Positions 10,716 to 21,999 of a DNA stretch of 64,000 bases are shown here, piece after piece (position 1 is the first letter of the stretch; the number at the start of each line of letters is the position of its first letter). The translations under genes and the position numbers were made by a program. The notes beneath the pieces were generated by a model. It was not told the origin of the DNA, did no database searches, and saw only the letters and a program-made list of their open reading frames with translations. This DNA comes from Rhypophila decipiens (taxonomy: Eukaryota > Ascomycota > Sordariomycetes > Sordariales > Naviculisporaceae): contig MU858054.1 of the NCBI GenBank assembly GCA_033297075.1, forward strand, positions 434,001-498,000, written 5' to 3'.

Positions 10716-12717
10716 ATGGGTGCTTGGTCTCTCCCCTCAACGGCCGGCCGGCCGGTCACCGTCCTCGGCGGCGGCGTCCTAGGACGACGTATCTCGGCAT
10801 GCTGGGCATCCAAGGGATTCAAAGTCCACATCTTCGACACTGACCTCCAGCAAACAACCGGCGCACTGGAATACATCAAGACTGAACTCCAGAAATACAA
10901 TCCCGATCCCGCCATTAGCCCTGAAAGCATTGACGTCCGCGGCTTCCAAGACCTCGCCGCCGCCGTCTCCAGTGCATGGCTGGTGATCGAGTGCGTGCCC
11001 GAGAAACTCAACATCAAGATAGATGTCTTTGCCGACCTCGAGAAGCTCGCCCCGTCAGATGCCATCCTGGCAAGCAACTCGTCCTCTTACAAATCCCGGG
11101 AAATGACCACCCGCGTCCGCCCGGAGACAGCCCGGCGGATTCTCAACACGCATTATATCATCCCCCCCGGGATCCGGAGCGTGGAGCTCATGACCAGCGG
11201 AACAACCTACCCCGAGATCTTCCCCTTTCTCCAAGAGCAGTTTCGAGCATCGGGTATGCTCCCGGTAGTCGCCCACAAGGAATCTACCGGCTTCATCATC
11301 AACCGCGTCTGGGCAGCCGTCAAGCGAGAATGCCTGATGGTCCTCTCCGAGGGCGTCGCTTCTCCCTCGGAGCTCGACTCCATCTGGACAGAAATGTTCA
11401 TCAAGAACGCCTCGCCGCCCTGTGCCATGATGGACTCGGTCGGCCTCGACACCGTCTCCTTCATCGAGCAGCACTACATCGACGAACGCCAGCTAAAAGA
11501 CCCCGGTGTCATTGCCTACCTCCAAAAGTACATTGACGAGGGACGTCTAGGCGCCAAAAGCAGCAAAGGCGGCCTCTACCCACCGGGACACACCATCCAA
11601 ACCAAGCAGCCCCAACAGCAATCCTCCTCTCAAAACCATGATGCCCAGCCATCCTCATACTCCAACATCAACGCACCATCCCTCTACATCCTCGACATAG
11701 GCCTCTCCAACGAGCCCCTCGAAGCATACACCAGCGGCCGGATCCTAGTCGGCAGCGCAGACGGCTCGACCCCCTTGCGCACAGTCCTGTTCCACCAAAA
11801 GATGCCCGACGGGATAGCAGTCTGCTCCTCCCTCGCCAAGATAATCTGGACCAACATGGGCATCCCCTCCCAAAACGACGGCGCCATCCTCTCCTGCGAC
11901 CTCTCGGGCGCCAACCTAACCACCATAATCCCCCCCGGCAAAGTCCACACGCCCAAACAAATCGCCATCGACGAGGACTCCTCCTCCCGCCCAGCAAAAA
12001 TGTACTTTTCCGACCGCGAGGGCATGCGCGTCTTTCGCTGCAACATCGACGGCTCCTGCCTCGAAACCCTAATCCAAACAGGCGACTGGACCAACAAAGC
12101 CCACATTACGGACCAAACCCGCTGGTGCGTAGGCATAACCGTTGCCCCCCGCGAAAAGAAATTCTACTGGACGCAAAAGGGGCCGTCAAAGGGCTGCCAG
12201 GGGCGTATCTTTCGCGCAGGAATCGACATGCCAGCGGGCGGCTATGACGCTACAAACCGGCCGGATATAGAGTGCCTGTTTGATCACCTGCCCGAGCCGA
12301 TCGACCTCGAGATTGACGAGGATAGCAAGACGCTGTACTGGACCGACAGGGGCGAGCTGCCCAGGGGAAACAGTCTCAACTGCGCGGTTAGACGAGATGA
12401 TGGATCCTATGGCGAGAAGGACGAGTACAAGATCCTGGCTAGGAACCTGCACGAGGCGATTGGGCTGGCTGTGGACAAGAAGAATAAGCATATTTATGTT
12501 GCTGATTTGTAAGGTTTCTTTCTTTCTCCCCGCCCCGCACGCTGGCTGATCTTTTGCGAGAAAGCAAAAAAACTAAAATTAAAATTGTGACTAACATAAT
12601 GACAAACGGTTCTATAGGGGCGGCTCAGTATACCGTTTCAACCTGGACGGCGGCGAGAGGATCAAGTTTTATGAAGACCAGGGTTCATTTAGTGGTATTG
12701 CGCTGTGTAATGCTTGA
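10716..12717 (+). CDS. 3-hydroxyacyl-CoA dehydrogenase-like enzyme fused to a YWTD beta-propeller
   Basis: Two exons are inferred: 10716-12508 and 12618-12717 (109-bp intron), giving about 630 residues. Residues 1-290 have a Rossmann motif (VLGGGVLGRR) and the rest of the HCDH fold. The family's catalytic His-Glu pair appears conserved in NTHYIIPP and SVELM. The helical C-terminal dehydrogenase domain contains STGFIINRVW. A Gln/Ser-rich linker (about 300-330) leads into a second half with LDL-receptor-type YWTD repeats: KIIWTN, KMYFSD, KFYWTQ, KTLYWTD and KHIYVADLGGSVYRFNLDG. The last of these is completed only by splicing in exon 2. The frame is continuous across the junction, so the fusion is not a splice artefact. 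No peroxisomal PTS1 is present at the C-terminus. The substrate is unknown. An ATG 39 bp upstream could be an alternative start. Confidence 0.85.
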
Positions 12718-13004
12718 TGTACATACCAGTCAGGATCTCTAATCCAGTCAAGGCCTTTATTCCAGCTAGCCAAGGCATCTATTCTAACCAGTCAAGGGAT
12801 CTATTCTAGTTTAATCAAGGTATTAATTCGACAAGAATGGTGCACCTAAATAAGAGTAGTGGCGCCTGGTTATCAAGCCCCTGTTTTGAATAAAAATGCA
12901 TTGACAAAGTCCCTCTCAGCTCTATATATACTAGCAACCTTGCTCAACCAGTGATCCTATTTTCATGTCGCTACAAACAAGCCGCCTTCCCATTCCTTGC
13001 AAAA
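12718..13004. mobile_element. degenerate MITE relic C in a convergent intergenic gap
   Basis: Between about 12735 and 12885 there are four or five diverged copies of the AGCTAGTCAAGGCATTTATTC-type minisatellite unit. A right part (GGTGCACCTAAATAAG, then AGTGGCGCCTGG) resembles the inner right end of copy B. The outer terminus and target duplication are not recognisable. It lies immediately after the stop of the dehydrogenase/YWTD gene and ends just before the myosin stop, so it probably forms part of one or both 3' UTRs. Confidence 0.55.
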
Positions 13005-16000
13005 TCACCAATCATCATCGTCATCCTTCTTGGCCATGGCATTCTTCCTCGCCAACAGCGCATCGGCCAAGCTCAAAGTAGGCGTGTTGCTCCGACTTCC
13101 ATCCGATCCGCTGCCGTTCAGACTCATTCCCGAATCCCTAGCCTGCACTGCAGAGACTGGCTTCTTGGCGCCGGGGGTCGGCCGCTTCGCAGGGGGTGTG
13201 GGTCGTGCCCCTCTGGCCCCGTTTGCCGCCGGGGGCGGCGGAGGAGGAGGTCGAGATACAGCTACTGGTGGCGGCGGCGGCGGTGCTTGTTCTTCTACGT
13301 AGGCGGCTGGTACCCAGGCTTGTTGGTCACCTTGCTTGGCTAGCCACCATCCTGGAGCGAATAAAACGTGTTAGTGACTCTGACCATATAATACTGACAA
13401 TCTGTGGCATCATAAGCATACCGTTATTCTCTTTCTGCACAATCTCAATCAGCTGTCCGGTCCTGATCGAAAGCTCATTCTCCTTGTCGCTGACAAAATC
13501 GTACAGAACCTTGGCCATGATCTTTGGCTTGGCGGCAGGCGGCGGGGGAGGAGGCGGAGCTCGTGCGACTGAGGAGTTGGACTGTTGTCGTGTATGAGTG
13601 GGCAGGCTGAAGCTCTGGGTTGCTGCTGGTGTGGCAGCCGCCGCAGGTGTCGGCCGAGGTTGCGGAACAGGGCGGGAGGAATTGGCACCCGGCCGAGCCT
13701 GTGGAGCGCGATTTGGGTTGGCTCTAGAGGGCCGCCCATTTGGACCGCCAGGCTTGATCAGTTTGCCCCTCGTGATGGGTCTCGGCGGGACTGGCTTTCC
13801 TTTTGGCGTAGGTCGGGACACCGAGTGGGGAGGCTCACCCGGCTGGGTGTGCACGGCACCGCTCTTATAAAAGTCGAGCGAGGTGGGTGCGTCTTTCAGG
13901 ACCTTGACCACTTGCATCTTGCCAGGCTTCTTTGCATACTCAATAGTATCAGCAATCTTGAGGTTGAACCCGCCAGGCATTACCCGCTGCATCTGAGTGA
14001 ACATCTCAGTCTTCAACACGCAGTTGATGAGTGGATCTGCTTCTTGTGGTGATCCGACGCCGAGCGAGAACCAGTCGTCCCGGCAGCTGGACGCTGATAT
14101 AAATTTGATGGCGCCAAGCGGGAATGAACGTTCCACCACAATCTGCACCTTTCCTTGCACAAGCATCTGTGCGACGATGTAAAACTTGTTGTTGGTCACA
14201 ATGATAGTCCTAGGACTGGCCTTGCTCGACCGGCCAAACTTGGCTTCCAGGATCTCACCCCGGCAAGAGAAGACGGTCTTCTCGTTGCTTCCGATATTGA
14301 TGGCGTTCCGGATCTGGGCACCTGGGCCACTGCTGGCATTGATGCCCAGATAATCACCCAAGAATCGTCGCGAGCCGAGGATACTCATCCTCCTGCGCTC
14401 TTTACGATTGCCCAACACTCTGTGCCCTTGGTCTCGCAGCTGGAGGTACTCGGCACCGGTCCGTTTCTTTCTCCAGAAGCGCTGTATACGAGTGGCCGAC
14501 TCGGCTCTGTATGCCAGATAGGCTCGCCACATGCGCTGAATACGCGTGGCCATGTTGTGCCAGTAGCGATCTCGCATGTGTTCCAAGGCGAACAGGGTCT
14601 CTGGGGATTTGATGAAGGCTTTGGTCACACCCAACTGCCATTCCTCCTGTGGGATGCTGGTGTCTTTGAGGATTTGCTTCACAGCAGCCTCATACGAGCC
14701 TGTCCATGTGTACTCTCCGGCGTACGAAGTCGCTGGGGAAAGCAAAAAGAAGCGATCAACAAACTTCTCAAACGACTGGCGATAAGCAAAACCCGCGCGG
14801 CGGATGCGCACGTTTTCTTGTAGACCAAGATACTTGATCTGGTGAAGAACGTTGGGCACATTGTATTCCGACGGCGACTTGTTCTCGTTCGGTTTGATGG
14901 TCCGGATATACGACGGCTGACATTTCATCAGCGTCTCGACCAGTGCGTTCGCTGAGGTTCTTATCCTGTCACCAGCCGAAGGCGGCTGTTTCCGATTATC
15001 CTGGTCCACCTGGTTAGGGAAGATGGTGTGGACAAAACGGTTCTGGCTTCCTTGGAAGAGGTTGAGGAGACCCTTCAGAAGGAGATCCTTGTTCTTGTCC
15101 GTGATACCGTCCACAGTGTATGTGACATCACCGGCATAGTGCTTGACGATGAACCCCCCTTGCCTGGCAGTGAGATGGGCATTGGACATGCCATTGATGC
15201 TCTGCATAAAAGTGCGATCACAGGCCGCCGGGTCTGCATGGGCAGTCTTGGTGGCATCTTTCATTGCCGAGAATATTCCCGGAGGTCTGATAGACTCGAT
15301 CAGGTCGCACACAACCTTGTTATCAAAATACGAGATGGGGGTCCATTTGATTTGCTCCCGGGCATACTCTTCCTGCTCCGCCTTCAGCGTCAGCTGGATA
15401 AAGATTTGTTGGAGCTTCTCGTTCACGTAGTTGATGCAAAGCTGCTCGAAGCTGTTCTTTTCAAAAATCTCGAAGCCGTAGATGTCAAGAATACCAATCG
15501 AGTTAGTCGTTGCTTGGCGAGCCTTGAGAGACTGGTTTATGCGCTCCACGATCCAGTCGAACAGGTTGTTGTAAATCGCCTTGGCCAGAGCGTCCCTGGT
15601 CGCAGTCGCCTGAGCCACGTTCGCCGGGGATTCAATAACTTCGCCGTTCCTCGGTGTCAGGATGCGAATCGTGATGGCGTGCACCAGGCTTGCCGGGTCA
15701 ACTTCGAGAAGGTAGGCCAAAAAGTCAACGACGGACTGGTCTGTTACGGCCGCATAACCGTCATCGCCTTCCTTGAATACCAGATTGCCTGTCCAGAGGA
15801 TGGCCGCTAGCATGCGGAAGATGTTGTCCTGCTCAGCTTGCGTAAGACCAATAATCTTCATGGCGTTGAGCGTCTCGGCAAAATCGGCGATGTCGTCGAT
15901 TCCATCGACGTTGAGGCATTTTGATCGGCTGGTGTAAGCGTACGTCTCGGGAGTCTGAACGCCAAAGTTTTGTCGATAATGATGAGACGCGCCCTTTGTG

Positions 16001-16785
16001 AACTGGTAAAAGATGTGGAAATTCCTCTCGTTGGTGATTTGCCCCACGACACGCGACTTCTCCAAGAGGTAATTCGTGATGTCGGCGCCCACAGGCTCGC
16101 CCTGGGCATTGAAATGGATCTGAAGATATTTTCCGAATCGCGACGAGTTGTTGTTCCGCAACGTCTTGGCGTTACCAAACGACTCGAGCAGCGGGTTTGT
16201 CGCCAGCACCATGTCTTTTATCTGCTGGATGTCCCCGGACTCGCCGCCGGAGACGTTGGCAATGTACTGCATGATGCGCTTCGCCGCTTCCGTCTTGCCA
16301 GCACCGGACTCGCCCGAGATGATGACACACTGGTTCTCCTTGTACGCTTTCATGTTGTAGTAGGCCGACTCGGCGATAGCGAAGACGTGCGGCGGCATCT
16401 CCAACCTGTTCTTGCCCCGATAGCTGTCCAGCACCTGGTCGGTGTAGATGCCCAGATCCCGGAAGGGATTGACCGATACCAACACATGGCCGATGTAGGT
16501 GTAAATCTCGGCTCCCTCGAATCTTTTTTTCAAGTTGTCGTTGATCGCCTCGTTGGACACTTTGCTGAGCAGGGTCAAGTCGGACACTCCAATCTCCTTC
16601 TTCTTGGTGGTATCGAATGTCGCCTTCTTGGGTTTGCTGCTGCCAGACTGACCAGCTCCGCCCGCAGAGCGCTCGGCTCGCGCCGCTTTGTCTTTTCCAC
16701 GTCGCGTAATGGCCTGAGAAGCGACATGTGTCAGTAACTAACCCAGCGCGCAGAATAACAAATTCGAGATCGTGATGCTCACCAT
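13005..16785 (-). CDS. myoA: class I myosin (MYO1/MyoA), endocytic actin motor
   Basis: Inferred exons: 16785-16783 (the ATG alone), 16713-13422 and 13351-13005, giving about 1213 residues. Motor domain: P-loop GESGAGKT near residue 135 and LEVDP to DALAK around 340-375. IQ motifs follow ([29 protein letters not shown]), then a basic TH1 tail, a Pro-rich TH2 region and an SH3 domain split by the last intron (ALYDF-like [16 protein letters not shown]). The end is acidic (KKDDDDW), typical of fungal Arp2/3-activating myosin-I. The TEDS-rule position, 16 residues before DALAK, is Glu359 (codon 15640-15642), where Aspergillus MyoA has a phosphorylatable Ser. In known biology it drives endocytic patch internalisation and polarised growth. 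Confidence 0.95.
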
Positions 16786-18083
16786 GGCGGCGGGTGCGAT
16801 ATCACACAATCTGAAACGCCGACAATAGATGGGTCAGACCAAGGAAATCGAAACTAGGCTTGGGCCTCGAGGCGCGGGGTCGATCGGAATAGGGGGTTCA
16901 CGGCTGTCCTAATACAATAAATAACGGATTGTTGGGGAGCAATTATGGGTTTGCTTCTCGTCGGTCTTGATTGCGAAAGTTGGTGCGTATACCAGGTTCG
17001 CCTCCAGGCTTGACCTTGGATGCCCGTAGTGGTGCCTGACAGCCAAAAAGGTACGGGGATACAGTACGTGGGCAGGAACAAGTGACGACAAGCCGTACTC
17101 CAACTGCGGTGGGGCGCATTCGTCGTCTTCCCACCAAGGTGGCTGAGGATTACATGCGCCTTCAACACTCCCCATACATACACTATGTCTCTCGTAGTCG
17201 TAAAGAATCGCAAAAGTACACCCTATATGAGAAGGCTAAAGGTATTCAAGTTCAATGGCATGGGCGTCAATTTTCGACCCAGTTATGCCTCTGCTCGCAG
17301 GCTCGACAACCCGCCGTTCCATCTCGTGCCAAGGCCCAGTCACAGGCACCGAGATGCCCTGAACTACAGCCTTACAGCGAATTGCTCACGCTCAATACAC
17401 ATCATACCTATTTCTCGCTGTTAAGAGGTGTAGTATCCGTAGAGCCGTCACTTTCGCCGTGTTGAGATTAGAGGTCACTAACAGCAGATCCTCCCAAGCG
17501 GTACTGTCACGATACAGAGATACAACATTGCTGGTATCTTGGCTTGGTCATCTTCGACATCCACCCGAATGGAGATCGGGAAGTCAACCGCCACACATTC
17601 GCAACTCAGCCACGACGGTTCTCACACGACGCGCAAGCTCCATGTAGGCATCTTCATTCCTAATGCTCGAAGACTCGAGCTGTTTTCTGACCCTTCAGGT
17701 TTATCTTTGCCGGCACTAAATCAAAATCGGTAGGATTCCAGTGCTTCCTCTTATTGTTCCAGTTCATGTCCGTTCTCGACTTGATGACATTACACTTGAA
17801 CTTTTATTGAGCATGTCGTCTTCCCTAACGAACCCAGGTGACTTTTTCTACTGATATTACTGCAAACCATGCATGGTCCTTGAAGAATCTACCTTGGCCG
17901 AGCAGCTATCACTTGGACTTTGTAGCTGAACCTCTTGATATTATGGCATAACCTTTCTCTCCAAAGTTGGTGATGTTGATGTTGGCCGGAAACTGCCCAA
18001 CAATGGACTCAACTCCGGTACCATATAAGCACCCGCTTCAACCAGTCTTCCCAACCGAGAGGGGATGGCGACAGCAGAGATGA
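16786..18083. other. upstream region of myosin-I, no gene seen
   Basis: This is the left part of a 5.2 kb gene-poor interval. Frames are short and not protein-like. I saw no repeat longer than about 12 bp. Confidence 0.45.
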
Positions 18084-18269
18084 GTTGAGCTTCCAGCGTA
18101 GCTCAACGGTCAGCTACGGCGACTCAAGTAATTCCTCTGTACCCTCCGGCCTGCAGCATGCTTCCGACCCGATGGGTCGGGAGGGTGTCGGTTCGATTCC
18201 GGGCACGATCAACGAAAAAAAAGCCGTAATAGGCTTTTCTCAGGGCCCCTTCGGGGGCCTTGAGTTTTT
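18084..18269 (+). ncRNA. candidate Pol III-transcribed structured RNA (tRNA-like/SINE-like)
   Basis: TAGCTCAACGG at 18099-18109 fits the Pol III A box and GGTTCGATTCC at 18190-18200 is a perfect B box, 91 bp apart. No canonical acceptor stem can be formed, so it is not a normal tRNA gene. Exact stems are seen at 18084-18090/18101-18107, 18098-18103/18112-18117 (mutually exclusive with the first), 18141-18146/18181-18186, 18164-18170/18174-18180, 18219-18225/18232-18238, and 18239-18249/18254-18264. The last is an 11-bp stem with a C(TTCG)G tetraloop followed at once by TTTTT. The arrangement suggests a tRNA-derived SINE or a stand-alone Pol III RNA. A transferred bacterial tRNA end with its intrinsic terminator is an alternative. 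Confidence 0.4.
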
Positions 18270-21200
18270 GCCTTCTTTCGATATTATATTGTTGTTCACT
18301 TTGTCTTGATATTCGAGGAGGTTTGTTTCAAAGCAATGGCGATGGTCTCAAAGTGCAATATTCACCACGATCCCATTCCGCCCTATGATCCCTGGATGAC
18401 GCATATCTGAATGTAGTGGTCTTTGCCTTGTTGCTTTGTGGGACTGTCGTCGAGCCAGTTTGATCGAATCCATAGTCGTCCACCTTCACAGCCTCCGTTC
18501 TCACTTCACATCCAACCTCAGAAGCCACTTCCAAAGTATCGAGATACAAGCGAGTCGGCGTATACACTTATACTCAAGTAAGAACAGAGAAAATATTCTG
18601 TCTATTCCCTGTGACGAGAAAAGCTAGCTTTATACCTGAGAACAGTCCTCAAATTCTCGTCCCAAGTCGCTTCTTGACTATGGGCGGTCTCGATCATTCT
18701 CAAAAGTCGTACGATTCCCCAGACGGCTGCATCCCGGATCGCCTTTGCAACCCACCAACCACCCACACCAGAAATATAAGGTTATTCGCTGTTGACAGCC
18801 CATGGACCATGTGTTTATTGTCCATGATCCACATTGCATCATCATTTCTCGAAACATTCTTTTATACTCGGTATCTACTTTGATATCTGTATTTACTCTC
18901 TCTTTCATTTTCTGCGAGCTCTGGACGACATGCCATGATTCCACGCACTCTACGAGCTTTCTCCCACAAGCCCTCAACCTTGACCTCCTCCTTCCACTCT
19001 GATGCGCCGCTCGGCTATGGAACGAACACGGCCGAATCTCCTTTCCTTTGGAGACTTGAACATTCAATCGAACCCGCGTATGCTCAAACACCCCTTCCCA
19101 CCCAACACACGGACACTTGGACGCTGGTCCTTCCGGGCTCGCTCGTGCGTCTCGTGCGTTTCACAATGGACCATGGGGTTGCAAGGGAGGTTGTGGATTG
19201 CCGCATCCCAACATGTGCACCCCGAAGTACCTGCTATACACGTAAATGATATCAAACGAAACTGCATCTTGCTTGGCTCGAGTTGCTGCCTTGATTGGGA
19301 CTGATACTAGATAGACACGAACCATGTCTGTGTTGCAACGATCATTGCCTATCAAGATGTGGTCGAGCATCACCTTCATCGCGGGATTAACCACCACAAG
19401 TCTCAAATTCACACTAGCCGGGGTGTGTTCGACCCGTCGGTTGAGTTCCTTTTGATCGACTTGATACAGTGAAAAAAACCTAGGATGGCATTTTCCCCAT
19501 GGCTTTCGCGCAGGATGGCATTTTTCTGGAAAACTATCGGTTTTAAAACCCATAACACTCCAGACGCCGGATGATCCATGGTCCTTGGCCGGCCTGGCTC
19601 CGCGGTCACCGTCCTGGTGGAGTCCCATGTCTCCTCAGAATCTGCACGGCGAAGCAACCATCTGTACAGATATGATTGGAGCAGCCCAAGAAAACTTTGG
19701 TAAGCTGGAATCATGAACCACGCTCGTGTGCTTTCGGGCAGTAGTATGGTCCACCAAAGGACCAGTCGATCAATGTCAGGCACAGGCACAATATGCATGT
19801 ACATCTCGAGAGTGCGTGATGCTCGAATGTCGACACAAAAGAGCCTCAATGACAACTGGAACAATGCAGGATGGGGATCACTGTGCCGGGATGAGGAACA
19901 AGCTCGACTCCAATAGGAGCCAGAGATGTGGTATCACACATTGTGTAAAACCCAGATTTGGAAGCGCGCAATTCCTTCCCAAAGACTATTGTCTGGGCAT
20001 GTGATCTCACCGCTTGCCTCTGCTGCCCACGAGACGTATCACCCAGATGTGATTGATTCTCGAGCTTGCTGGTTGATGATATGCAGAAGCAGCAAACAAC
20101 GCTTGCCTAGTTTCGAAAATGTTTATACAAACCCTTGCAGTCTTGTTCAGACGACATGCCGGTCAGCATTTCGGGCTCCCGAGATCAAGCATCCCGTGAA
20201 CCGTAATTACCAATGTTTTAAGCTTAAATCTTGGACTTGGTTCAGGGAATATGGATACTTCGGTAGTGTATCAAGAGGTGATATTCGGCAGTACCAGGCC
20301 ATGGATAGTGAGCCGTACGTTGTAGTGTATGAATTACGTATGGATGGCCACCATATCCGTTCGAAATCGAGGTTCGTGAGATGTGGAGATGCAGGTTCGA
20401 TAAATTGAAGGCGTGGTGACCGGGGGCAGCTTCCACGGCCGCTAGTCCTAATGAGGTGTCGTTAGCTCCTTCTGCAGAAGCGATGGAGATGGTGATTGGT
20501 CGATGCGGGAATGCGACACATGGAGCACTTGCAGGGTCTCTACCCCGACTTTGCCTAGTGGGCCTTGGCCCTGCCCTCTGGAACCGACCCAGACGGCAGC
20601 GGTTTGTTTGAGATGCAGCCTCCACCAGTGTTTAAGCGCCCGGGTTGAGCCTGACGAGATGCCGATTTTGAACTATTCTTGGGATTTTGCTGGGGAGCAA
20701 GAGAAAGGATTCAAATCAACATTTGATCATGTTCGAACCCGCCTCTTTTTCTCATTTTTGTTCTTCTTCCTTTTTTCCCTCTTTCTGTCCTCTCTTCAGA
20801 TCAGTTTGGACATTGTGTTGCCCCTTTTTGCCTACACAAGGACTCTTACCCCTGGACACTCCGGTCACCTTCCTGGTCCCCTGTCGCAGCCGAAACGTCA
20901 ACGTCCCCTCCACAAAGCCCTAAGCTGGGGGGTCAATGCGTCTCTAACACATCTCGTCTCAACTCCTCTCCACCGCTGTCACATTTTCCCTGCTGTCTGC
21001 TCGACTTGCCAGCTTCTTTGGTATGGCATCCTGACACAGTCCTTTTGGTCGCGAAACCTTCTCCAACGTCTGATCTACCGCGCTTCCACAGGGCATCCTC
21101 TCCTTGGCTTGATTGGTCGGCCCACGGTGGGCAGAGAGCAGCGGATAATCGCACGGCGAACACAGAGAAAGCGTCATACCACCACCTCCAGGGATATTCC

Positions 21201-21999
21201 GTACTTGAGCCCCCTCGGCCAGATCGTGCGTCTCCACCCTCCCAGGCCGAAGAAACAAGCAGACAAGAGAAACAAGGTACAGGGCTCCATCAGCTTTGGG
21301 ACGCCGCGTTCTTGGGTGTCATTGGGAGAACTGTTCATCATCACGAAAGGCCTGCCAAAGCATTGCCAGAACCAGTCTAGAGGTTTCAAGAAGCCTAGCA
21401 TCCGAGCCAACTATTCACCCAGAAAGCACCCAGAAAGGGGGAAAGAAAACAAAAAGAGGCACGGATTTGCTGGGTGCCGTTCTTCCCCACTGTCACCTTT
21501 TTTGCAAGGTCCCCGCCACCATCGGCTCGAGTCTCAGATCCCTGCTCGTTTGGAATCCCTCATGACTGACCTCCCACCCGCACATCTCGACTCTTGATCT
21601 TGTCCTTCTCTCCTTTCCCTCACTTGGCGAGGTAGTAGAAGAATCGACTCCATCCCTCACCGAGCCACATTCTCTCCACCTTCCATTCTTTATCCAGCTG
21701 CTGGCTCAGATCGCTCTTTTTCGATTCTCTTCGCATCTATTCATTTTTTTGCTTTTTATTTTTTATTTGCCTGAGAATATCGTCTGGTTTGGATACCATC
21801 ATACATAATTTTTGAACAAGGGGGAAGCCGATCTGGGAGGCTTGGGGTATTGGGATTTACAAACAACCGCCGAGACCTGTCGCCTTCGACGACGACAGTC
21901 ATTCCCAGTCGACAACTTCCGGTCGCAGGTCGACACCTTTTTGCATCGGGTTGTATAGTGAAAAGAGTTGGATACGGAGGAGGATCCTGAGTCGCCAAG
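18270..21999. other. gene-poor interval and long upstream region of noxA
   Basis: No recognised gene lies here. At 19488-19520 a 14-base motif, AGGATGGCATTTTT or close to it, occurs twice. From about 20740 to 21000 the plus strand is strongly pyrimidine-rich, ending in CTCTTCAG-type sequence, which suggests a long noxA leader or leader introns. An uninterrupted 364-codon frame with an ATG runs 20503-21597, with a very hydrophobic Phe/Leu stretch but no recognised domain. It may exist only because C/T-rich sequence has few stops (see findings). Confidence 0.4.
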
